Positions 26,176-33,339 of a stretch of DNA of 64,000 nt are shown here, in pieces. Under the pieces are notes generated by a model that was not told the origin of the DNA, made no database searches, and saw only the letters and a list, made by a program, of their open reading frames with translations. Made by a program: the position numbers and the translations under genes. How positions within the stretch are numbered: the stretch's first letter is position 1; each line of letters starts with the position of its first letter. The stretch spans positions 62,001 through 126,000 of the forward strand of contig JBCCLH010000001.1 in the NCBI GenBank assembly GCA_039026955.1, read 5' to 3'. The DNA is from Kordia sp039026955 (GTDB lineage: Bacteria > Bacteroidota > Bacteroidia > Flavobacteriales > Flavobacteriaceae).

Positions 26176-26792
26176 GAGTGATTTCTTAAAAGCATTATGT
26201 TTCTAATGTAGGTAATGATTCCAAAGGTATGACCTGCAATCAAAATCGGATCTTTTCTAAAAATTGCATAGACAAAGATCAAACTTGCTCCGAGCAAACT
26301 CAGCATCCAAAAACCCATCGGCAAGGTCGATTCTTTTTTTCGCTCCGAATAAATCCATTGATAGACAAAGCGTAAGGTAAACATTATTTGAGAAATGATT
26401 CCTAAATACAACAACCAATCCGCAATATCTTCATTGTTTAAAAGATTGTATACATCTTGCTTGTTATTGTTATATCCAATAGTAATAATGATCAACGGAA
26501 AGATGATGATAAAGACACGCATGAATTGATGCATACGACTCCATTCGCCTTGCAATTGCATGTTTCGGACGTAAATAAAGTAGGTGAGTACTTGTCCCAA
26601 CATGATGGCAAAATCGTTTCGTAGATAACCATATACAAAGAGTAGGAAGGAAGCGATGAGACTTAATTTCCAGAATAATGCAGGTGTTAAAACTTTTTTA
26701 CTGCGTTCCGAAATCACCCATTGTAACAAGGTTCTTGCCGAAAATAGCAATTGTGCCAATCCACCAATTCCATAAATGAGCCAAGTCATCAT
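26172..26792 (-). CDS. LAB_N (lipid-A-disaccharide synthase N-terminal-like) membrane protein
   Basis: 206 residues, two internally similar halves of about three membrane spans: FSARTLLQWVISERSKKVLTP-type in the first and TLRFVYQWIYSERKKESTLP in the second, each followed by FWxLSL. This duplicated FxxQWxxSERK pattern is the LAB_N family, named after a region fused to some LpxB proteins but found alone next to GT2 and GT39 genes. Its role is not established; a lipid-linked-sugar flippase or accessory is a fair guess from context. It overlaps both neighbours by 4 bases. Confidence 0.85.
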   Translation of the reverse strand: MMTWLIYGIGGLAQLLFSARTLLQWVISERSKKVLTPALFWKLSLIASFLLFVYGYLRNDFAIMLGQVLTYFIYVRNMQLQGEWSRMHQFMRVFIIIFPLIIITIGYNNNKQDVYNLLNNEDIADWLLYLGIISQIMFTLRFVYQWIYSERKKESTLPMGFWMLSLLGASLIFVYAIFRKDPILIAGHTFGIITYIRNIMLLRNHS

Positions 26793-27502
26793 CCTTTCTT
26801 AGCTATAGAATAGTTGATGTACTTTTTCTTCATCCATAAGTACGCAAAGCAATCCATTAGCGGACCTAATAAACGGTTCCATAAACCGTATTTTGCTTCA
26901 CCTGCAATACGAGGAAAGTGTTGTACAGGAACTTGTTTTATGTTGCCTTCTTGGAGTAAAATCATCGCAGGTAAAAAACGATGCAATCCTTTAAACATCG
27001 GAATGCGCTTTGCATAGTCTGTTTTGATGATTTTTAACGGACAACCGGTATCGTCCATGCCGTCTTTGGTAAATGCTCTACGAATACCGTTGGCAATTTT
27101 TGAAGACATATTTTTGACGAACGAATCTTTTCGGTTGGCACGAACGCCTGTCACCAAATCGTATTCATCAATATGTTCTAGGAGTAAGTCAAAATCAGCA
27201 GGAGCGGTTTGCAAGTCAGAATCGATATAGCCTACTAGATTGGTTTCTGTATGATCGAATCCGGCTTTGATCGCCGCACTCAATCCGCGATTTTCTGTAA
27301 AGCAAAGGAAGTTGAAAACAGTGCTATCTGCACAAATCTTTTCAATCATTTCCTGACTTTTATCTTTAGAGCCATCGTTTACAAACAACACTTTGACAGG
27401 AATGTTAGCCGAAGCGGCATAGGCGCCCAATTCTTTTTCGACTCTTTCTAAATTATCTTCTTCATTATAAACAGGAACGACAATTGTAAGTTCTTTATCC
27501 AT
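26789..27502 (-). CDS. GT2 glycosyltransferase, ArnC/dolichyl-phosphate-mannose-synthase type
   Basis: 237 residues. The GT-A fold is complete: VVPVYNEEDNLERV at the N-terminus, VNDGSKDKS, CFTENRGLSAAIKAGF, and the metal/nucleotide site YIDSDLQ. MDDTGCPLKII and HRFLPAMILLQEG follow as in polyprenyl-phosphate glycosyltransferases. It lacks the C-terminal membrane spans of longer homologues. Likely reaction: nucleotide-sugar plus undecaprenyl phosphate to lipid-linked sugar at the cytoplasmic face. First gene of the three-gene operon. Confidence 0.9.
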   Translation of the reverse strand: MDKELTIVVPVYNEEDNLERVEKELGAYAASANIPVKVLFVNDGSKDKSQEMIEKICADSTVFNFLCFTENRGLSAAIKAGFDHTETNLVGYIDSDLQTAPADFDLLLEHIDEYDLVTGVRANRKDSFVKNMSSKIANGIRRAFTKDGMDDTGCPLKIIKTDYAKRIPMFKGLHRFLPAMILLQEGNIKQVPVQHFPRIAGEAKYGLWNRLLGPLMDCFAYLWMKKKYINYSIAKKG

Positions 27503-27544
27503 TGTTCAAATTTTGTTTCTATAGATAGCTTTCAAATTTGCGCC

Positions 27545-27552
27545 AAAGGTAT
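27545..27552 (-). promoter_or_regulatory. -7 promoter element of the GT2-LAB_N-GT39 operon
   Basis: On the minus strand TACCTTTG, a perfect TAnnTTTG match, lies about 43 bases before the GT2 start codon. The -33 element is poor: the nearest TTG is 15 bases upstream instead of 19-21. Confidence 0.45.
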
Positions 27553-27596
27553 AGTTTTTTTTGATACAATGTGAGTTCGTGTACATAAATGCACAA

Positions 27597-27710
27597 TGAT
27601 ACGTCATTGCGCGGAAATATGACAAAGCAATCTGTGTCTTCAAATAACAGTTATATTTTAGGATAAACAGATCACCACGTCACTATTGTTCCTAGTGATG
27701 ACGTATCATA
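27597..27710. repeat. REP-like palindromic element E, copy 1
   Basis: Perfect 11-bp terminal inverted repeats ATGATACGTCA and TGACGTATCAT, with an inner pair AGCAATCTGT / ACAGAT. Related copies lie at about 29221-29336, 34891-34985, 35788-35914 and 51065-51177. Confidence 0.7.
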
Positions 27711-27746
27711 GAAATTGAACTAATAAATAATTCTTTCCTTTCGAAT

Positions 27747-27893
27747 TAATGTGAGTTCGACTTAAGGAATCACTGTGTAGTACGTAATTTATTGAAAAAC
27801 AAACAATTGTCAGTTCGAGCGCAGTCGAGAACAACTAAGAATCGATATTTTCAAAGTAATCTCGACTGCGCTCGATTTGACAATTTTATCAAT
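27747..27893. repeat. MITE-like element A, truncated copy 2
   Basis: Starts TAATGTGAGTTCGACTTAA, matching the left end of the copies at 13898 and 28904, and contains a perfect 16-bp inner inverted repeat, TCGAGCGCAGTCGAGA (27815-27830) and its complement (27860-27875). The last 45-50 bases including the right terminal repeat are missing. It ends just beyond the 3' end of the DUF6428 gene. Confidence 0.65.
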
Positions 27894-27910
27894 TAATTTA
27901 ATCCAAATTT

Positions 27911-28384
27911 CTAACAACAACCCGAATTCGGATCGCAGCAACTATTCATTTGTGCTTGCAATTCAGATAGTTTCATTTTTGGTTTTTGTGTTGGAATTCC
28001 ACAATTGTCTTTTGCTAAGCAATCGGTTTGTTTTGTTGTCAATACGAAGTGATTGTCCGCAAAATCCAATCCGTATTTCCCGATGGTTTCTGCTTGGTAT
28101 TCTACCTCAACTTCCAAATCTTCAATACCTAAGACTTTTTCAGAAAGTTCAATAATGTTCATTAATTTCTTTGGTTCTAAGCGATGATCTACATCATCAG
28201 CAGACCATAATTGAAAGTTGACTACTTTTTCATTGCGAACTACGCCGCCACAATCGATGAAATTCTTCGTGATCATTCCGACTTCTGTCACATGAAAATG
28301 ATTTTCCACTTTTTGTGAGTTTGGTAAATAAAAATCGAGTTGTTCTATGTGCTGTAGATGGTTTTTAACTTCTGATAATTTCAT
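27911..28384 (-). CDS. DUF6428 family protein with Cys-rich tail
   Basis: 157 residues. The sequence matches the DUF6428 pattern seen in Bacteroidota arsenic operons: FHVTEVG, FIDCGG and FQLWSADDVDHRL in the first half. The C-terminus ends in CCDPNSGCC, a likely thiol/metalloid site, with more cysteines in DCLAKDNCG. It follows an ArsR-family regulator by 18 bases. In usual ars clusters a reductase and an Acr3/ArsB pump would come next, but here a truncated MITE-like repeat follows instead. Function is unknown; a metalloid-binding accessory role is inferred. Confidence 0.75.
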   Translation of the reverse strand: MKLSEVKNHLQHIEQLDFYLPNSQKVENHFHVTEVGMITKNFIDCGGVVRNEKVVNFQLWSADDVDHRLEPKKLMNIIELSEKVLGIEDLEVEVEYQAETIGKYGLDFADNHFVLTTKQTDCLAKDNCGIPTQKPKMKLSELQAQMNSCCDPNSGCC

Positions 28385-28402
28385 GAGTTTATATATAAAT
28401 AG

Positions 28403-28729
28403 TTAACATGTTTTTGTAGTCGCTAAGGAAGCAGTTATGGTGTGTAAATATTGCAACACTTCCTGCCATTTCTGAGAATTGATACAGTAACAAATGTTCT
28501 TTCCAGAGATTTCTCCTTGAATCAATCCTACTTTTTTTAATTCTGACAAATGTCTCGAAATCGTAGGTTGGGCGAGTGGCAATTCCATCACAATATCATT
28601 GCAGATACACGACGGACTATTCGCTAAATATTGCATGATTGATAAACGCGCAGGATGCCCAAGTGCTTTTAACACTTCTGACATCGTATTGACTTCTTCT
28701 GAAAATCCAATTGTTTTAGTTATTCCCAT
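28403..28729 (-). CDS. ArsR/SmtB-family transcriptional regulator
   Basis: 108 residues. A winged helix-turn-helix: LKALGHPARLSIMQYLANSPSCICNDIV then LAQPTISRHLSELKKVGLIQGEISGKNICYCIN. Cysteines at SCIC next to the alpha-3 region resemble the As(III)-sensing CxC of ArsR. These proteins repress metalloid-resistance operons and let go when metal binds. A 12-bp palindrome overlaps its own start codon, suggesting autoregulation. The DUF6428 gene follows in the same transcript. Confidence 0.9.
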   Translation of the reverse strand: MGITKTIGFSEEVNTMSEVLKALGHPARLSIMQYLANSPSCICNDIVMELPLAQPTISRHLSELKKVGLIQGEISGKNICYCINSQKWQEVLQYLHTITASLATTKTC

Positions 28730-28739
28730 ATTGCAATAT
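28728..28739. promoter_or_regulatory. Candidate ArsR operator
   Basis: ATATTGCAATAT is a perfect 12-bp palindrome overlapping the start codon of the ArsR gene. ArsR/SmtB operators are short AT-rich palindromes at this kind of position. Confidence 0.45.
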
Positions 28740-28903
28740 TAGAATATGTTTTTGAATTTGGGAAATTTTTGGTGTTAAAGTTTGGTTGTTTGTTGTTGGT
28801 TGTGAGTTGTGAGTTTGTCGCTTCGCTTTGTTATGTGTTGATTTGTTTATTCGTTAATTCGAAGTTTTCAAAGCGAATAAGTTTTTTTTAATTATATTAA
28901 CTT

Positions 28904-29165
28904 TAACGTGAGTTCGACATAAGAAATCATCAAATTACTCGTAATTGACTGAAAAATAAATATTTATCAGTTCAAGCATTATCGTAGATACCGAACGTAG
29001 TTCATGAGAACACTATAAAAGTTAAAATTTCAATTGAATCTCTATAGCTTCGCTAGATATCTTCAATTAAAATGCATTTTAATTTCGATAATGCTCGATT
29101 TGACAATTTCTATAAGTTATTGTTTATTATATATTTAACGAAATAGTTATATCGAACTCACGTTA
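28904..29165. repeat. MITE-like element A, copy 3
   Basis: 262 bp with terminal inverted repeats TAACGTGAGTTCGACATAA (left) and TTATATCGAACTCACGTTA (right), one mismatch in 19, ending in TA on both sides. The terminal 60-70 bases match copy 1; the interior differs and is longer. No open frame. Confidence 0.78.
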
Positions 29166-29220
29166 ACTTTAGTATTGAAACTTAAACTAATAAACCTATA
29201 ACCCCATAAACTTCTTTTGA

Positions 29221-29336
29221 ATCGTCACTACGGAGGAGTTTACGACGTGGTAGTCTCATTATCGGAGTGCAGTTTGTTTATTTGGAGTCACAGATTGCCA
29301 CGATTTTGTCTCGCAAAGACGTATAATAGTAACATC
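29221..29336. repeat. REP-like element E, copy 2 (approximate ends)
   Basis: Begins ATCGTCACTACGGAGGAGTT and ends CTCGCAAAGACGTAT, with the internal CAGATTGCCACGA block of the family. Its first 35 bases are nearly identical to the copy at 34891. Confidence 0.6.
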
Positions 29337-29419
29337 GTACATCATAAATCAAAAAATCGAAAACTAGTTCAACTATTAATTTTGTGTGCGTCTTCGACTT
29401 CTCAAAATTTAGTTTCACT

Positions 29420-29451
29420 AAAAAAGGGAGGCCCTACCATAAACCTCCCTT
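29420..29451 (-). terminator. Minus-strand intrinsic terminator
   Basis: 8-bp GC-rich stem AAGGGAGG/CCTCCCTT with a 12-base loop and, reading on the minus strand, a run of six T. No annotated gene ends within 600 bases upstream of it on that strand. Confidence 0.7.
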
Positions 29452-29558
29452 CAAAAAGCTGTATTTACATACAACTTGTAAAAATTCGGTTACCGAATTT
29501 TTATTTGCTGTTTGATTCTAAGTCTTTGTGTAATTTTCGGCTTGTAAATTATACAAAG
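29420..29558 (-). ncRNA. Candidate structured small RNA, minus strand
   Basis: Read on the minus strand this stretch has, in order, a 13-bp stem (29524-29536 with 29546-29558, 9-base loop), a 10-bp palindrome with AAATTCGGT arms (29481-29501), a short stem TTTACA/TGTAAA (29464-29482, competing for its edge bases with the palindrome) and a strong terminator hairpin AAGGGAGG/CCTCCCTT (29424-29431 with 29444-29451) followed by six U. There is no open frame of note. The run of stems ending in a canonical terminator suggests a small RNA or the 3' end of a transcript. No known RNA family is recognised. Confidence 0.4.
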
Positions 29559-29782
29559 ATTTAAAAGTTGAGTGTTAGACATTTATCTATGAAAGATGCA
29601 TTATCTAATAAGCAAGTAAAACTATTGAATACGGCAGACAAAATGACGATTTTTACTTTTCTTTCTATCAACTCCACATTTTTTCGATTAATGCGATGAT
29701 TTGTAGGAAATATCTATCTTGAAAAAATCTTTTTCTAAAAGTCTTTTAATAGAAAATGGATTACAATATTGAGTAAAAACAA

Positions 29783-29812
29783 AAAACCGCAACTTTCTCA
29801 AGCTGCGGCTTT
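29783..29812 (-). terminator. Minus-strand terminator-like hairpin
   Basis: AACCGCA and TGCGGCTT arms extended by AACTT/AAG pairing with two mismatches; on the minus strand it is followed by TTTTTTG. About 350 bases beyond the end of the methyltransferase operon. Confidence 0.5.
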
Positions 29813-30000
29813 AAGTATCGTCATATACTAGTTACCTAAAAGTATATTTAAATCTATGGATTTTGGATTGCTTCAAGATTTCTGTGGTTCTTTAAAAAGT
29901 TGAATTCGTCAAATGGTTATTTTATTCGGTAGAACACTGCAAATGAAAGAAAATGTCACAAGCACTGCAGATCAATCACATACCCTTATAAAAGAAGTAA

Positions 30001-30024
30001 GGGGAACTTTCTCCAAAGTTCCCC
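30001..30024. terminator. Perfect hairpin downstream of the methyltransferase operon
   Basis: GGGGAACTTT and AAAGTTCCCC with a 4-base loop, 140 bases past the stop of the minus-strand operon. The following T content is poor on both strands, so it may be an RNA-stabilising hairpin. Confidence 0.45.
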
Positions 30025-30163
30025 AAAGTATAGTGGATTCCCCTAAATCCCTAAAACTGTATTGCATGTATCAAATGTAATCAGAAGTCTTAAGTATGGG
30101 ATAAGGTGTCGTATTATAAAAGCTACGGTAAAACCGTAAAAGCAGATTTTTTAGTACTTTTTT

Positions 30164-31348
30164 CTAAATTTTTAAACAGTGTATAAGTACTTTACTGTCT
30201 GATAATAAAGTAGTTGCAAAAAGGTAATCTGTGCCGCCATCAGAAAGTGTTAATTTTTTGCGAATCGCCGAAACTGATACGGGAAAATTACGCGTCGTAA
30301 TATTTGCTTTGGATAAATTTAGTTCTTTTTTGAATGTTTTCTTGTGGAATGGAATTATTTTTTGAATTTCAAAACGTCTTCCTGGAAAGTCAATCAACTG
30401 ATTAGAAGTATATAAGTGCGAATGCGGATGTAGTTTTTCAAGTTGAAAAGCTTTTGCAATGCTCGAAAATCCGCCAGCTTTCATAATGGCGGCATTGGGT
30501 TCGTACAAATACTTTTTGAGAAGTCCATAATTGATTTCTAATTGTTTTTCTGCTGCTAATTGAAAATTAAAAAACTCATTTCCTTTCGCAGTCAGATTTA
30601 TAGTTTTAATTTGAATCTCCGAATCGTCATACTTTGCATCTAACAACCAAAGTAATTCTTTGGCTTCATTTTGTACGGCGACCACATGAATTTCTTTCAC
30701 ATGTTTCAACGCTCGGACACCATTCGTTATGTCCAATAAAGGCGAAGTTTTGATCAAAATTGTATGAGAATGTTTGAAAAGTGTGTCTTGATGCGTAACG
30801 ACATCAGGCAAACAATCTTCTAGCAAAAACACTTTTCCTTTGGTATCATTTCTTCGTGATGGATCGACATAAATACAATCGTATTTTTTTGAAGTATTTT
30901 GTAGATAGGCAATTCCGTCTGCTGCAACAGTTTCTATATTTTCAACTTGTAATGTTTTATAATTATGTATGACGATTTCAGAAAGTTTGGGTGAAATTTC
31001 ACAATGCGTTACTTGTTGAAACTTTTGTGCAAAAGCATAACAATCTACTCCAAAACCGCCTGTGAGATCAATTAACGTAGTTCCTTCTACCATCGTTGCT
31101 TTGTAATTGGCAGTTTGTTCAGAAGAAGTCTGTTCGATGTTTAATTTGTTGGGATAATAGATATTTTGAGTAGCAAACCAAGTCGGTAACTTTTTTTCGC
31201 ACTTTGCTTTGGCTTGTATCTGTTCTATAATTTCTGCAAACGGAATTCCTGCAACTTGTTTGTATTTCAACAACAATTTGGTTGGATCATCTTTTAAATG
31301 ATCATTGATGAATTGTTGAATTTCCGAATTGAGAAGCGCTAGATTCAA
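30164..31348 (-). CDS. Class I SAM-dependent methyltransferase with THUMP-like C-terminal domain
   Basis: 394 residues. Residues about 1-90 form a helical N-terminal domain. The Rossmann core begins LIDLTGGFGVDCYAF (SAM loop), with CEISPKL as the acidic ribose contact, AADGIAYL, and the catalytic-type motif YVDPSRR where DPPY-like residues occur in RNA/DNA N-methyltransferases. The C-terminal third matches the THUMP-like/PG_1098 ferredoxin-type domain of Bacteroidota proteins. Inference: an RNA methyltransferase. Last gene of a five-gene operon; 3 bases separate it from the AI-2E family gene. Confidence 0.85.
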   Translation of the reverse strand: MNLALLNSEIQQFINDHLKDDPTKLLLKYKQVAGIPFAEIIEQIQAKAKCEKKLPTWFATQNIYYPNKLNIEQTSSEQTANYKATMVEGTTLIDLTGGFGVDCYAFAQKFQQVTHCEISPKLSEIVIHNYKTLQVENIETVAADGIAYLQNTSKKYDCIYVDPSRRNDTKGKVFLLEDCLPDVVTHQDTLFKHSHTILIKTSPLLDITNGVRALKHVKEIHVVAVQNEAKELLWLLDAKYDDSEIQIKTINLTAKGNEFFNFQLAAEKQLEINYGLLKKYLYEPNAAIMKAGGFSSIAKAFQLEKLHPHSHLYTSNQLIDFPGRRFEIQKIIPFHKKTFKKELNLSKANITTRNFPVSVSAIRKKLTLSDGGTDYLFATTLLSDSKVLIHCLKI

Positions 31349-31351
31349 GAA

Positions 31352-32440
31352 TTAGAGATCTTTTGTGATGGATTGAACAATTTTGTTTTCAGACAAAAAC
31401 TCTTTCAAAATTACTTTCAATGCAGTATACGAAGGAACTGCAACGACCATTCCGATGATGCCAAATAAAATTCCCCAAATAATAATGACCAAGAAAATTT
31501 CTAGCGGATGCGATTTTACAGAATTTGAAAAAATCAACGGTTGACTCACAAAATTGTCGATTAATTGTCCGACGAGGAAAAAGATCATCACACCAATTGT
31601 ATTCGGTAAAATAACTTCGCTAAAGTCTGCATCAATATAACTTGTCATGCATAAAATGATCATCAAAGCAGCACTAAACAACGGTCCAACGTACGGAATC
31701 AAGTTTAAAAGCGCACATAAAAACGCAATCACAATCGCATTGTCAATTCCAAAAATTAAAAGAATAATCGTGTAAAACACAAATAGAATGAGAATCTGTA
31801 GTAGCAATCCCAAAAAGTATCTAGAGAGCAAATCTTTAATTTTATCAAACGAGCGCGCCCATCTTTTTTCTTTATTATCTGGGATGAAAACCATGATGCT
31901 ATCTTGCAACAACTGACTGTCTTTCAGTAAAAAAAACGAAATAAAAAGCACCGAAAGCAAGCCTACACTAAAACTTCCCAAGCCACTAATCAACGAATTG
32001 AAAAAGCTGGGAATGATGGCGTAATCAAACTTTGACAATATTTTCGATTCTTCAATAGTCGCCGCAATCTGAATGCCTTTGGAAGACAAATATTCGTAAA
32101 TCAGCGTATACATATTTTCTACCTTCGCTTTTAACGCTTCAATATCAAATAGCGATAATTTTGATCCTTGATCTTCAATAAGCGGTACAAAAAGTGAAAT
32201 CAAACCGATAAATAGACTGATGAGCAGAAACATCGTAAAAATAACTGCAAGCGTATTTTTAAATTTCAAACGACGTTTTAAAAACTGTACAATCGGTCTT
32301 CCAATCAAAGAAACCACTGCCGCAATGGCAATGTACACCAACACCATTTGGATTTTATACAGAAAGTAAAGCACCAAAAAAACACCTAGAATAATGGCTA
32401 AGGCTTTTAAAATTCCGTTGGCGATGGTGTTAGAAGTCAT
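31352..32440 (-). CDS. AI-2E family (PerM/YhhT-type) membrane transporter
   Basis: 362 residues with about eight membrane spans. Family marks include the two N-terminal spans, a central amphipathic stretch, GLGSFSVGLLSVLFISFFLLKD, then ALLNLIPYVGPLFSA and the C-terminal GQLIDNFVSQPLIFSNSVKSHPLEIFLVIIIWGILFG block. The family includes AI-2 exporters, Na+/H+ antiporter-like and general permeases; the substrate here is unknown. Internal gene of the operon, 35 bases after the TrmH-type gene. Confidence 0.92.
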   Translation of the reverse strand: MTSNTIANGILKALAIILGVFLVLYFLYKIQMVLVYIAIAAVVSLIGRPIVQFLKRRLKFKNTLAVIFTMFLLISLFIGLISLFVPLIEDQGSKLSLFDIEALKAKVENMYTLIYEYLSSKGIQIAATIEESKILSKFDYAIIPSFFNSLISGLGSFSVGLLSVLFISFFLLKDSQLLQDSIMVFIPDNKEKRWARSFDKIKDLLSRYFLGLLLQILILFVFYTIILLIFGIDNAIVIAFLCALLNLIPYVGPLFSAALMIILCMTSYIDADFSEVILPNTIGVMIFFLVGQLIDNFVSQPLIFSNSVKSHPLEIFLVIIIWGILFGIIGMVVAVPSYTALKVILKEFLSENKIVQSITKDL

Positions 32441-32475
32441 GAAGACAGATTTGGTATAAATTTACTATTTAAAAA

Positions 32476-32988
32476 TTAGTTTGCAAGATATTGCTTCGTA
32501 ATTTCATACAATACAATATTCGTCGCTTGTACCACATTCATACTGCTATTTTGCCCAAACATGTCAATATGAAATACCACATCAGATTCGTAAATGGTTT
32601 CTGGATTGATGCCAAAATTTTCATCGCCAATCACTAATGCAATCTTTTCAAACTTGGAGAAATCAACTTTGTGAATGGATTGACTGTTTTCGGTAATTTC
32701 TAACGAAATAATGGTGTAACCATCTTTTTGAAGTTGTGAAATGACAGGATGAATGTCTGCTTGCACTTCAAACGGAACGACTTTTTCCGTAGCACGTGAG
32801 GTTTTGGTCATTCTCCTCCCAAAAACGGGAATATTTTCACCACAAAACACCATTTTTTCTATACCAAACGCATCACAAATACGAAACAGCGAACCAATAT
32901 TTGGTGCATTGGAAACCGCATCGGACACCAACACAATAGGAAAACTCCGTTTCTCAAAGTTGGTCGTGTAATGAGTGAGTTGTGACAT
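32476..32988 (-). CDS. TrmH/SpoU-family RNA 2'-O-methyltransferase
   Basis: 170 residues, the size of a single SPOUT domain such as TrmH-like proteins. The motifs are in order: VSDAVSNAPNIGSLFRICDAFGI (motif 1, Asn and Arg), VIGDENFGINPE (motif 2) and SSMNVVQATNIVLYE (motif 3, Ser-x-Asn-Val). The fold forms a trefoil knot that binds SAM and methylates ribose 2'-OH in tRNA or rRNA. The exact target cannot be inferred. It lies 8 bases after the cpREC gene. Confidence 0.9.
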   Translation of the reverse strand: MSQLTHYTTNFEKRSFPIVLVSDAVSNAPNIGSLFRICDAFGIEKMVFCGENIPVFGRRMTKTSRATEKVVPFEVQADIHPVISQLQKDGYTIISLEITENSQSIHKVDFSKFEKIALVIGDENFGINPETIYESDVVFHIDMFGQNSSMNVVQATNIVLYEITKQYLAN

Positions 32989-32996
32989 AAAATTAA

Positions 32997-33338
32997 TTAA
33001 GAATTTGACTTCAAGTGATTGATATAATTTGTCAACAAACCTTCAATTTGCTTTGCCGCTACAGGATTTGCTGAATGTACATAAAATTCGAGCTGTGTTA
33101 AATCCAATCCAGATTGATACACCAACCATTTAGCTGCGGCATAGCCATCTTCGGCGACTTCTCCAGCTGCATTCAATCCCAAATCGTTATCAAAACTTAT
33201 ATACTTAGGAAGTCCGTTCGCTTCAATATATGCCACGAATTTTTCATATGTGCGAACAATCACAAAATCATACGTTTCGGGATTTCGATATACCATTTCA
33301 GGCACGCGAATATCATCTAAAAAAAGATTGTAACTCAT
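32997..33338 (-). CDS. cpREC: cyclic-phosphate-processing receiver-domain protein
   Basis: 113 residues. The opening YNLFLDDIRVPEM (acidic LDDxR), IVRTYEKFVAYI, YISFDNDLG (FDxDLG) and FYVHSANPVAAKQIEGLL match the receiver-like cpREC family, proposed from comparative genomics to act on nucleotide 2',3'-cyclic phosphates in RNA repair. It is not a standard two-component receiver: the acidic cluster differs and no kinase is nearby. It sits between DUF4159 (1 base) and TrmH-type (8 bases) genes, consistent with an RNA-related role. Confidence 0.8.
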   Translation of the reverse strand: MSYNLFLDDIRVPEMVYRNPETYDFVIVRTYEKFVAYIEANGLPKYISFDNDLGLNAAGEVAEDGYAAAKWLVYQSGLDLTQLEFYVHSANPVAAKQIEGLLTNYINHLKSNS

Positions 33339-33339
33339 C

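Larger units (their letters stand above)
27503..27910. other. Intergenic region with promoter and two repeats
   Basis: 408 bases without a gene, containing the candidate glycosyltransferase promoter, a 114-bp REP-like element (27597-27710) and a truncated copy of MITE-like element A (27747-27893). A fragment similar to the end of element A (TGTGAGTTCG, near 27571) also lies between promoter and REP element. Confidence 0.7.
28740..30163. other. Geneless region with repeats, hairpins and a candidate RNA
   Basis: About 1.4 kb with no credible protein gene. From left to right: GTTGTGAGTT minisatellite with GTCGCTTCGCTTTG (28775-28830), MITE-like element A copy 3 (28904-29165), a REP-like copy (29221-29336), a hairpin cluster ending in a minus-strand terminator (29420-29558), a second minus-strand terminator-like hairpin (29783-29812) and a perfect 10-bp hairpin (30001-30024). 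A frame of 115 codons at 29217-29564 runs through the repeat and the hairpins and is judged spurious. Confidence 0.75.

Noticed and set aside
27877..28155. 92-codon plus-strand frame
   Set aside because: It is antisense to the DUF6428 gene, which has clear family sequence and a Cys-rich end.
29217..29564. 115-codon plus-strand frame
   Set aside because: It crosses a REP-like repeat and the hairpin cluster, has no family resemblance and no promoter or start context.
32997..33338. Two-component response regulator
   Set aside because: Receiver-like, but with cpREC motifs, no output domain and no kinase nearby.
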